A stretch of DNA of 64,000 nt, from assembly GCA_964016985.1 (NCBI GenBank), contig OZ024834.1, positions 86,299,723-86,363,722 of the forward strand. The letters run 5' to 3'. A model generated the notes under the pieces. That model was not told where the DNA came from, searched no databases, and saw only the letters and a program-made list of their open reading frames with translations. This stretch comes from Anodontia alba (lineage: Eukaryota; Mollusca; Bivalvia; Lucinida; Lucinidae). Shown here piece by piece: positions 1-10,700 of this stretch; positions within the stretch are counted from its first letter, which is position 1; every line of letters starts with the position of its first letter. The position numbers and the translations under genes were made by a program.

Positions 1-798
1 GTGTTGAGGTCTTATAGTTGAGTTTTTGACATTGTGTCAATCTGTTTTGGTCCCTCACAATGACATCTTCCCTCATATTGATATATTGCAATGAATAGCA
101 GCTGTAAATTACCAAAGTGCACTAATTAGGAAGTGGCATCTGTGGGTTATGGTATGACCTGTGAAGTTATAGCACCTAAATCTTTGTTGTAAAGCTAAAT
201 TTCTTTGTGTATTTGTTCAGATGCCATAATTTGCGGGCCCCCGTAGCCTAGTGGATAAGAGAGTTGACTCTTAATCCATTAGGTTTCTCACCTTTAAAAA
301 TGACGTATGTACATTTGTATATACGCTGTCATATGCTTACTGATCTTTTGAATGTAATACCGTATTTATCATAAATGTTGAGACATATTAATTTTTACCG
401 AACATGCCATATAATTTGAACAAATCCATTTCACTATCTTTCGATGTTTCCAAAAACTGCTGGATTAGTGCAAGCAGTGAAGACTGATCAGATGTTGCAT
501 ACCTCAGCATCTGATCTGGGTCTACAATATTTGGTCAGACCAGCCTGTCCCTTTACTTAGGGACAATTCGATAAACAGATTGAAAATAAGAGGATTTTAC
601 ATTCCAACCTAATTCTTACAATACACATATTTCTATAAGCACATAGTCTGTATAGCAGAGATCAACATACCAGAGCTTTAATCCAAGATATATGTACATT
701 AAACCATTGTAGACTGAATAGACTTTCCCACATTATATATTGGAAGAGTCCAATTTCAATTTTAGGTACGTCTGGTTAAGAGATTTACATAGCCCCAG
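1..798. other. Repeat-derived stretch upstream of ATGL exon a
   Basis: No exon found. It holds a tRNA-like head fragment near 235 and a decayed CCAGATCAG-type hairpin near 470-550. If the ATGL N-terminal exon is upstream of the window, this is intron. Confidence 0.5.
235..285 (+). repeat. tRNA-like SINE head fragment
   Basis: GTAGCCTAGTGGATAAGAG resembles a pol III A box and D-arm, but no B box follows within 80 bases, so it is a truncated SINE head and not a tRNA gene. Confidence 0.4.
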
Positions 799-1104
799 GC
801 CGGCCTCGGTGGCTCAGTTGGATGCGACGTCCGACTTGAGACCAGGAGGTCGCGGGTTCAACCCCCGCCGAGGTCGGCAACATTCTTTCGTGGAGATTGA
901 TCATGAAATATTTTCTACAGTCATTCTCTCCCTTCTGCTGGTTCAAGAAGGGCAGTTGTCAGTTTATGGCAAAAGAATGTGCACAATACTGGTTAACCGC
1001 TTAGAGGACTAAGCCTGCCCAGTAAACGTGTGGTTAGGTAAACTGACCACGCTCGACATGACCCCATTGAGTTGACTGGGCCGTAAAACCTCAACACAAA
1101 CAAA
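799..1104 (+). repeat. S1 SINE, full-length, with target-site duplication
   Basis: The head has an A box (TGGCTCAGTTGG) and a B box (GGGTTCAACCC). The body contains GATCATGAAATATTTTCTAC and the tail ends CCTCAACACAAACAAA. The flanks TACATAGCCCCAG (786-798) and TACATAGTCCCAG (1,105-1,117) form a 13-bp duplication with one mismatch. Confidence 0.85.
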
Positions 1105-1136
1105 TACATAGTCCCAGAGAAAAATGGCTAAATTAT

Positions 1137-1215
1137 TAGCAAACAGTGGAAACCCTGATCAGAAGCCGCATTCTGAGGCGTCTGAACTGGGTCTGCACTG
1201 TTTTCAAATTACCCT
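1137..1215. repeat. GATCAG-core hairpin (F11-type)
   Basis: Arms GCAAACAGTGGAAACCC and GGGTCTGCACTGTTTTC flank a GATCAG/CGTCTGA stem. A terminal CGACTACAATGGGTTAAG near 1,229 marks an F11-like end. Confidence 0.65.
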
Positions 1216-1295
1216 TTTACGGGTCTCCCGACTACAATGGGTTAAGGTACATAGGACTTGTTAATGGAGGAGTATTTGATGATAATTCTGGGTGA

Positions 1296-1412
1296 ATTTT
1301 CTCCAGTTCTCCATAAAAAACGTTGTGGGCACTCATTAGAAGCGCCTCAGTGAGGCGCTATTAATGAGAATCTGCAACATGTTTATATGGAAAAATAAGA
1401 AAAATTATCCTA
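1296..1412. repeat. F3 hairpin MITE, decayed
   Basis: The GCGCCTCAGTGAGGCGC centre is kept; one outer arm has lost several bases relative to other copies. Confidence 0.7.
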
Positions 1413-1440
1413 GACTTATCAAATACATGTATATTCCTCC

Positions 1441-1654
1441 TTAACCCTTGTCCTGCTGAACCCAGATATGTCCAGCCTTTGCAAACAGTGTAGATCCAGA
1501 TCAGTTGGCTTCTGAAGAAGCCAACTGATCTGGATCTGCACTGTTTACCATTCAGTATTTGAATTTTTATCAACAACCTGGATCAAGTGATCTGATTGGC
1601 TGAAAATTAGAAGTAGGCGTGGCATCTTAATTTATTCAGCAGGACAAGGGTTAA
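1441..1654. repeat. F1 MITE, complete
   Basis: TTAA is at both ends, with CCCTTGTCCTGCTGAA and its complement. The inner hairpin is AGATCCAGATCAGTTGGCTTC with its inverse. TTAA plus CCCTT ends point to piggyBac-type mobilisation. Confidence 0.85.
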
Positions 1655-1850
1655 GAACTCCTATGAGGCTACATTGAGCAAAATCATGAAATGTACATAC
1701 ATTTATGTAGATATCATGAATAGACACAACCTCTTTGAACAGGAACAGAAGCGCCACCTTGGACCAGTCAACAGAAATATTACTGTAGGTGGGAGGGGGG
1801 GTCGGGGTGCTTAAAGCATTTTGCTCAAGTAATTTATGAGTCTTGTCACC

Positions 1851-2066
1851 CTAACTCCAGAAGAAATGTTTTTTTTTTATTTCAGCCGAAATTGGCCTGA
1901 AAAGCACTGATAGTTTTCGTATTTCTCCACACAAACATATTTTGTAGTACACATTAGAAGCGCCTTGGTGAGGTGCTTCTAATGAATACCCACAACATAT
2001 GTTTTTATGGAGAAATAATAAAACTATTTTGTGGATGTCCATTCTTAATCTTGTCTGGAGTTATGT
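1851..2066. repeat. F3 MITE
   Basis: Outer ends AACTCCAGA and TCTGGAGTTA; the hairpin is centred on GCGCCTTGGTGAGGTGC. Confidence 0.75.
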
Positions 2067-2224
2067 ACCCAGTTTTCCAAGGAATTAGTATTGACTGGAT
2101 TACAGAAGCACTGGAAACAACAAAAATCAGTCAGAGTGCTCAGTTGGTAGTGACGGCCATCAGATCGAGGATTTGTGGGCTTGATCAATAGCCGGACTGT
2201 ATGCGAGACTTTCTAAAATTGTTA

Positions 2225-2413
2225 CATAGCAACAGATAAGGGTTTTTCATCCAAAAAATGCTGATATCTTTCTTATTTTTGGATGAAAACATATGTTGTG
2301 GGTACTCATTAGAAGAGCCTCGGTGAGGCGCTTCTTATGAGTACCCACAACATATGTTTTCATTGTGAAATAAGAAAAATATTATATGGATACCCCCTCT
2401 TATCGGTAGCTAT
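2225..2413. repeat. F3 MITE
   Basis: Ends are ACAGATAAGGG and CCTCTTATCGG; the long hairpin around 2,300-2,345 includes ACATATGTTGTGGGTACTC. Confidence 0.75.
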
Positions 2414-2981
2414 GTGTACTGGTTAAGTTGTTTGATGCAGCTCAAGGACTGGTCTCATCAGTGTTACATTGTATTATAATCTGACTTGGTGCCAAGTATC
2501 AGGGTTGATAATAGTGGCTAATAATCAATCTTGAAGTAAAAAAATTCAGTCCTAAAACTACTAATATTTTTCTTATCTCTCAATAACACCAACATCAATA
2601 TGACTGAAGATCTTTGCAGTACATTAAAACCCAGTTCAACCCAAGTTTGAACAAACAAAGAAAAAGTTGGTCAGGACACACAATTAAGATAAACCCCAGA
2701 TAAGATTTTCTTTTTTTAAACAGAGGACTTGTTTACCTAAATTAGACTGAATAAACTACACCTCACAGCCCCTGCCTCACACACGTACTGTATACAATGT
2801 TTATTGGAAGAGTCAAATTTCAGTTTGAGGTATGTCAGGCCATGTGATATACATGTAGATATTTCTGTAGAATAATGGCTAAAGTATTTGCAAACAGTAA
2901 AGGCTGTTACTTGATCAGAGGTACATTCTGAGATTATTTGCATTCAAAGCCTGTTTCCTGGAAATAAGAAGAAAAAAATCA

Positions 2982-3215
2982 TTAACCCTTAAAGCGCCAA
3001 GAAAAACTGCATCTGAAAATGTCGTCTGTTTATGTCGTCTGCTGAATATTCTTGCAAACTTCTCAAAGCTAGTTTTTGCATACCGGCAAACAGTGTGGAC
3101 CCAGATCAGACTGCGCCTAAAGGAGCAGTCTGATCTGGGTCCACACTGTTTGCAGAAATGACTTTTAAAATCACAAGCAGACGACAGTTGTTGTGATTGG
3201 CGCTTTAAGGGTTAA
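2982..3215. repeat. F2 MITE, complete
   Basis: TTAACCCTTAAAGCGCCAAG and its complement at the other end; inner arms GTGGACCCAGATCAGACTG. Subterminal GTCGTCTGTTTATGTCGTCT resembles subterminal motifs of F4. Confidence 0.85.
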
Positions 3216-4337
3216 TTCGTCTTCTGTTGACTTGTCCAGAGAATGGTGACTGCTTATGTCATTGAGTCTCATAAATTTAGTTCATGTTAAAATTTGGTTA
3301 TCAAAGTTATTATCCAGGCGGCATTCTTGTGACTTACAGGTCAGGGCACAAGTATTAACCCCTCTATATCATGCCGAGGTTAAAAATATCTTCAGATAAT
3401 GTTTTTAAATAACCTTATAGCGTGAGTTGCAATGTGAGATTTGTTGACAGTAGAAAGTCTATTTTACATGGACCTAGCTACAGATAGATAGGGCATCGGT
3501 AAAGTATTCTTCTTAATTCTCTGCTAAAACATGTATACTTGCATAACATACATGTTTGTTGTGGGTACTCATTAGAAGTACCTCTATGAGGCGCTTCTGA
3601 TAAGTACCCACAACGTGCTTTTATGGAGAAATAAGAAAAATATTAACAGTTTTTGGTCGGAAACAGTACCTTATCTGGAACTGCATGAAGAAAGAAGAAA
3701 TTTATCAAAAGCTGGCTCGATCAACATCACTTTAATAGTGTTGACAGGCCGAAAAATTCCTACAAAAAAAAATCAAAATGTTTTACCCACAGTGCCACCT
3801 ATGAGGAGTAACATTATGAGTATTTTCATTATTTCTCCACTTAAAACATACCCACAGCATATGTACATTGTATTTCAGTGAGAAATAAGATTTTTTTTGT
3901 TGGAAAATAAAAAGCACATTTAGGCCTAAAATAAAAAAAAAGTGTGTGTTTCATTTTACCCAACCCTGCCTAATTTTTCACCACCGACCCTAAAGTGTTT
4001 TTTTTTAGGTATTTTGGGGTACCAGTATTTCCCTGTTTGGCCATATTGTTTTCCTATTAACCTCATATAAAACCTTTTAACAAAATAAAAATATTTTCCA
4101 ACCAACAGACCTAACACACAATTTTTTTTTTTTTATTTAGCCTAAGAGCTTTGTTTCCCATTGCACAAGACCCCAACCCATTCTGGGTAAAACATTGATA
4201 GTTGTATAATCTGGGGTATGCACTGTTTGCATACCGGTATGCCATTTTATCAAGCAGTTTAGTGTATGAAAGTTCAGGACATTTCCCATATGAATAATAC
4301 AAATGGGTTCTTTACAAGCGAATTACATATGATCAAT
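3216..4337. other. Intronic stretch with one F3 hairpin and poly-T/A tracts
   Basis: An F3 hairpin lies at 3,557-3,640 and a second decayed one near 3,800-3,890. The rest is A/T-rich with no recognisable coding. Confidence 0.5.
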
Positions 4338-4561
4338 TTAACTCTGATCATGCTGAACCCGGATATACCCTACCTTTGCAAACAGTGTAGATCCAGATCA
4401 GATCTCCACTGTTTGCCATTAAGTATGTGAATTTATAGCAACAATCTGGATCAAGTAATCTGATTGGCTGAAAATTAAAAGTGGGTGTCTGAAAATTAAA
4501 AGTGGGTGTCTGAAAATTAAAAGTGGGTGTAACATCTTAACTTATTTAGCATAAGGGTTAA
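4338..4561. repeat. F1 MITE with internal 23-bp triplication
   Basis: TTAA ends are present. Part of the inner hairpin is lost. The unit CTGAAAATTAAAAGTGGGTGT occurs three times in tandem at 4,468-4,532, while other F1 copies have it once. Confidence 0.75.
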
Positions 4562-4569
4562 ATAGTCCT

Positions 4570-7503
4570 TTTTTAATGACAGATTTCTATCTGTCATTCC
4601 TTGCTGGCAGAAGCGTTCTCAAGTTGCTTCCGGCTCTCAAGTTGCTTCCGGCTTTCACTACCACTGAAATATGTGTCCGCTCAAAATGTAGTCCGATGCT
4701 ATTAATATCTTTATAGCGCCGTGCAATTTTTAAAGCAGGCGACATTCAGAATTCTCCCTTATTTGCAGAGAAAACCAGACTAAGCATTTCATATGAATTG
4801 TTTGCCAACGGATGAATCGCATGAAATTCTCTGATATAATAAGACAAAAAATAAAATTGACATCTGCTACAGTCGTTGTATGCAGTCTAAGGGTTAACAT
4901 ATCAAAATACTTGTGTATCAATACGCCTGCGCTGGACTAAAGACGTGGCGCGAGAAACTAGACCGTAAGCCACTGTTACCAGCAATATAAACACTGTCTA
5001 ATCAGCTATTACTCTCCAAATTAGATTCTGAAGATTTTTTATGCTTGATAATAAAAGAAAAAAAGGCTGTGCTCATAATCATGCTGCAAAGTGTTTTCTC
5101 CGATATTATCTGAGTGCGTTAGATATATAGGTTGTAAGGTTGATCTGCGCAATTTGTTGTTAGCTATTAATAGAACAGGCGCTGCCTCATAATCCGCGTG
5201 TCAAAAATTAGCAGATATTTTTTACCGTAAAACATAATTTCATGCAAATTGTCTCAAATGAGGAATCAGCTAGCATGAAATGTCAAATGCTGTCTCCTTG
5301 GGAAAATAAAGACAATATTTCAAAATATGGTATGATAAAACTTTTACACAGAGCACTTGCCCATTTGTCTGACGTGTGTAAATCAAAGCGCCAAAAGGCA
5401 CTGAAATGACAGATTCTATCAGAAATTCATGCCGGGGTTCGCTATTTTAAAGGACAGATTTTTGAAAACCCGTCCAAGAAAAAGGTTTCACATTTGTTTA
5501 AAAATGTAGTACTACAAATTCAGATATCAAATGCTTGCAGAGGTATATATATATAGTGCCATGAAGTTCCACTTGATGTTTTGAAGTTTCAAAAGAAATA
5601 TTTTGTCTCAAAATGTTGCAAAAAGCCAGTTATCACATGCAATAAAGAGCTAAAATTGTGATAAATTCTCTTCAATAACTTAATACCTGTACTTAAAAAA
5701 TGGTTGCAAATGACGGCATTAAATTTGCTGTGCAAACCTGCAAATTTAAAACAAGATGCGAACCTTTCGTTGGGTTCTTTTTAAAGAAGCCAACTTGTTG
5801 TCTACTTTCACTTTCACAATCGAGCGTTCAATAAGAGGAAATAACCAAAGTAGCAATAGAGATTTTCAACACTTTCCTTTTTTTCTGATAAATAGTTACA
5901 CTTTAAACCCAAGCATCCTTTTTATTAAAATGCCGCAGATAAAATATTTTAATGTTAAGCAAATCAACAACAGCGAGATTACATCTTGTAATGTTTGACT
6001 AAAGCCCTGTCCCTTTAATCCGACAGTATTGAATTTTTTACACACGTCAGACAAATGGGCAAGTGCTCTGTGTAAAAGTTTTATCATACCATATTTTGAA
6101 ATATTGTCTTTATTTTCCCAAGGAGACAGCATTTGACATTTCATGCTAGCTGATTCCTCATTTGAGACAATTTGCATGAAATTATGTTTTACGGTAAAAA
6201 ATATCTGCTAATTTTTGACACGCGGATTATGAGGCAGCGCCTGTTCTATTAATAGCTAACAACAAATTGCGCAGATCAACCTTACAACCTATATATCTAA
6301 CGCACTCAGATAATATCGGAGAAAACACTTTGCAGCATGATTATGAGCACAGCCTTTTTTTCTTTTATTATCAAGCATAAAAAATCTTCAGAATCTAATT
6401 TGGAGAGTAATAGCTGATTAGACAGTGTTTATATTGCTGGTAACAGTGGCTTACGGTCTAGTTTCTCGCGCCACGTCTTTAGTCCAGCGCAGGCGTATTG
6501 ATACACAAGTATTTTGATATGTTAACCCTTAGACTGCATACAACGACTGTAGCAGATGTCAATTTTATTTTTTGTCTTATTATATCAGAGAATTTCATGC
6601 GATTCATCCGTTGGCAAACAATTCATATGAAATGCTTAGTCTGGTTTTCTCTGCAAATAAGGGAGAATTCTGAATGTCGCCTGCTTTAAAAATTGCACGG
6701 CGCTATAAAGATATTAATAGCATCGGACTACATTTTGAGCGGACACATATTTCAGTGGTAGTGAAAGCCGGAAGCAACTTGAGAGCCGGAAGCAACTTGA
6801 GAACGCTTCTGCCAGCAAGGAATGACAGATAGAAATCTGTCATTAAAAATTCAATACTGTGGGATTAAAGGGACAGGGCTTTAGTCAAACATTACAAGAT
6901 GTAATCTCGCTGTTGTTGATTTGCTTAACATTAAAATATTTTATCTGCGGCATTTTAATAAAAAGGATGCTTGGGTTTAAAGTGTAACTATTTATCAGAA
7001 AAAAAGGAAAGTGTTGAAAATCTCTATTGCTACTTTGGTTATTTCCTCTTATTGAACGCTCGATTGTGAAAGTGAAAGTAGACAACAAGTTGGCTTCTTT
7101 AAAAAGAACCCAACGAAAGGTTCGCATCTTGTTTTAAATTTGCAGGTTTGCACAGCAAATTTAATGCCGTCATTTGCAACCATTTTTTAAGTACAGGTAT
7201 TAAGTTATTGAAGAGAATTTATCACAATTTTAGCTCTTTATTGCATGTGATAACTGGCTTTTTGCAACATTTTGAGACAAAATATTTCTTTTGAAACTTC
7301 AAAACATCAAGTGGAACTTCATGGCACTATATATATATACCTCTGCAAGCATTTGATATCTGAATTTGTAGTACTACATTTTTAAACAAATGTGAAACCT
7401 TTTTATTGGACGGGTTTTCAAAAATCTGTCCTTTAAAATAGCGAACCCCGGCATGAATTTCTGATAGAATCTGTCATTTCAGTGCCTTTTGGCGCTTTGA
7501 TTT
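4570..7503. mobile_element. Interlocked inverted repeat A-B-A'-B' (foldback-like)
   Basis: Segment A (4,570-5,382) is repeated inverted as A' (6,037-6,849; positions sum to 11,419). Segment B (5,380-6,038) is repeated inverted as B' (6,845-7,503; sum 12,883). Arms are 813 and 659 bp with only a few mismatches seen. Each inverted pair has the other's partner as its loop. ATGACAGAT-type motifs mark the junctions. No transposase frame is visible; the mirrored small ORFs inside are not convincing. Confidence 0.9.
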
Positions 7504-7510
7504 TTTTCAG

Positions 7511-7743
7511 GTGATTGTACTACTTTTTGTCTACGTCTTGCCACAAAGGCCAGAAGCTTTTCCCTGGGACCTTTACACCCCAGCTTCAAAATTTCAAAGA
7601 TTTTACGTGATGCTCTTCGAGAAGTGTTGCCGGAAAATGCCCATGAGCTTGCCACAGGGAGACTCTTTATATCATTTACACGGGTATCAGACAGGAAGAA
7701 TGTTGTCGTGTCAGAATATTCCTCAAAAGAAGAATTGGTGCAG
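7511..7743 (+). CDS. PNPLA2: ATGL-like exon a
   Basis: The acceptor is TTTTTTTCAG at 7,501-7,510 and the donor is CAG|GTAATA. The first two bases complete a codon from the missing upstream exon; 77 codons follow. They encode LATKARSFSLGPLHPSF, then the GRLFISFTRVSD strand and a SKEELVQ end, which align with the ATGL block after the nucleophile elbow. A large inverted repeat ends at 7,503, so part of the acceptor's pyrimidine tract touches repeat sequence. Confidence 0.93.
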
Positions 7744-10700
7744 GTAATATTCATCGGGTTGACCCTTAAACTGCCAGTCACTACAATTGTCGTCTGCTTT
7801 GTCATCTGCTTGTGATTTTTAAAGTCATTTTTGCAAACAGTGTGGACCCAGATCAGACTGCTCCTTTAGTCTGATCTGGGTCCACACTGTTTGCCTGTAT
7901 GCAAAAATAGGTTTGAAAAGTTTGCAAGAATATTCAGCAGACGACATAAACAGACGACATTTTCAGATGCAGGTTTTCTTGGAGTTTTAAGGGTTAAAGT
8001 ATTTGTCCATATAATTATCATTACTAATGTTATCAAATGGTGCGTTAGATAAAATCCAGGTAATGGTTATTTAAAGCTGGGCTATTCTTGTCTCTGTGAC
8101 GCCAGAGTGCTGTTAATGGAATGTTATCTATAAAACCTAGACTGGGACATTTGGGACATTGGCAAACAGTTCAGACCCAAATGAGATGCTGTGGAATGTG
8201 GCGTCTGGTCAGGGTCTGCACTGTTTGCTTGAATTACAGGAAAATAAAGGTTTAATAAAACACTCTGAAGTCCCCTTTCAGGACCATTTTCCAAGCCTAC
8301 ACTCGATGATTGCACTGGTGAGTTGATTACCAGTGCAGAGAATGTCAGAATTTTTACTTGTCCAAACCACAATATAACTTGATGGTGAGCCCACAGTATG
8401 AATTTACAATTTGAACTAATATTTTTATTTCACTGTTACCATTCTCAGGCAAATTCAGTAGATGCCAACCTGTATGCTAGTATACAATTTGCAGTAGGTG
8501 ACATTTTGAAATATTTTTTCTTATTTTTCCCCTGAAAAAAGGCCTTGACATTTCATAAAAATTTGTCTCCTAAGGAGGCAATTTGCACATGTCAAAACTT
8601 ATTTTCTGAGGAAAATAAAAAAAAAAAAATGTTTAAAAATGTCGTCTGCTGAAAGTTTTATCAGCATGTAGAGTGTTAACCCTTGTCCTGCTGAACCCGG
8701 ATATACCCTGTTTTGCAAACAGTGTAGATCCAGATCAGTTGGCTTCTTCAGAAGCCAACTGATCTGGATCTGCACTGTTTGCCATCAAGTACGCAAATTT
8801 ATAGCAACAATCTGGATCAAGTAATCTGATTGGCTGAAAATTAGAAGTAGGCGTGGCATCTTAATTTATTCAGCAGGACAAGGGTTAATGATTTTTGTAA
8901 GTTCTGAGGGTTGAAATACTTAAATAGGTTCATGTTATATATATTTGCAATTACTCACTGGTACAAAGGTTCATGGTACATGTATTTGCAATTACTCACT
9001 GGTACAAAGGTTCATGGTACATGTATTTCGATTACTAACTGGTACAAAGGTTTATCTTTACATGTCCATAGCTCCTGGTAAGGGTGGGTGAGTGGGGGTG
9101 TTGGGGGGAGGGCAGAGGGGAAGAGTATACAGGTTATATTTTCTTTATTTCTCCATGAAAACATGTTGGTACTCCTTAGAAGTGTCTCGGTGAGGCACTT
9201 CTAATGAGTACCACAACGTTTGTTTTGTGACCAGATAAAAAACTATCAGTACTTTTTAGTTGCAAAAAAGTGCCTGGCTGTTCCCAGGTCATATTTATAA
9301 AGTAAATGTTTTTTGTTTTTTATAAAATCAACAAACAAACAAAAAGAATAATAATGAGATCTAAATTTATTTTATATCCCTACCATTAAAACATCTTTAG
9401 GGAATAATAAACTGATTTCATCCTTCAAAGAATTCTTCGTACCCATTCATTACTGGTTTTAACCCTTGTCCTGCTGAACCCAGATATACACTGCCTTTGC
9501 AAACAGTGTAGATCCAGATCTGTTGGCTTCAATGAAGCCAACTGATCTGGATCTCTACTGTTTGTCATTAAGTAATCAAATTTGTATCAACAACCTGAAT
9601 CAAGTAATCTGATTGGCTTAGAATAAGAAGTGGGTGTGGTAATTTATTCTGCAGGACAAAGGTTAAACCTATTTAAAGATTTTATTATTCAAAGTTTTGC
9701 ATTATTTACTGTAATTGTTTGTTCTATTTTCAGGCTTTACTCTGTAGTGCCCATGTGCCACTATATTCTGGTTTAGTACCACCAAGTTATAGGGGTGTGG
9801 TAAGTATAATGTAAAACTTTATATGTATTACACATAGCTTGGAAGAAGATTCAGAAGAGACAGTCTTCTCAGTGCATGTTGATTGTTTATTAAGATATAA
9901 AGATGATACTTTGTAAATATGTAGGATATTTTTACACAAATTTTGCTTTGTCATGTTTATGATATAATGTTACTTATATATAAATAAAATCTTACTTATC
10001 ACATAGTGGCCTAAATTCCCAACATTTAGCATGAAATATCTCGCGATGTAGATGATCTACTTGCATGCAAATGTGATAAGTCAGTTATACCATGGTTCTG
10101 CGCATGTAGGTGCATACGCTCGTGCATTATCGCATCGTACATGGGCACGAACCATGGTATAACTAAGACATAATACATGTGTACATGGTCATTTTTTGTG
10201 TGATATTTTTTAAGCTGTTACTACTGCATTATTATTCTGATACACTTTGGACCACATCAGGGCTCGAGAAACTGAAGAATCCAAATCGGTCCAGCATATT
10301 TTCGCCCAAAAAACGGAAATTGCCGAACCGATTTTCGGTAATTTCTGTAACGGTCGTTTGTTTCCATTCGGTATTATTTTTCAGTTTCAAAATACAGGGT
10401 GCTAGTTCGTTATTAGCACAACGACTGACATACCAATATTGCTTCAACACTTGTTCAATTAATATTAACATCGGTATCTCGATTATAAACAGCAATTTTG
10501 CTCCCACCGTTCAGACACGCCATATTTCATCTACTTTCATTTTCCCAATATCCGGGTCACTCAGTTACTGAAGAGTACTAAAGGGAAACAATCGGCGATC
10601 AAAAGCTATATTCGCGTTGTGCTGCGTTGGCCACTACATTTATGAGCCAGCGCATAACAAAACCTACAGAAGGCATTAGCGCAAACTGATCAGACTCTTC

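Noticed and set aside
2225..2413. Rho-independent terminator or microRNA precursor
   Set aside because: The hairpin is one of more than 20 F3 MITE copies; a terminator is not meaningful here, and a miRNA call would need small-RNA evidence.
4730..7127. Mirrored identical 63-aa and 80-aa ORFs on opposite strands
   Set aside because: They are the two arms of the inverted repeats and have no protein features.
10179..10571. 130-codon open frame on +, with an antisense frame over it
   Set aside because: It crosses the left end of the hAT element and its subterminal repeats; no transposase or other family resemblance.
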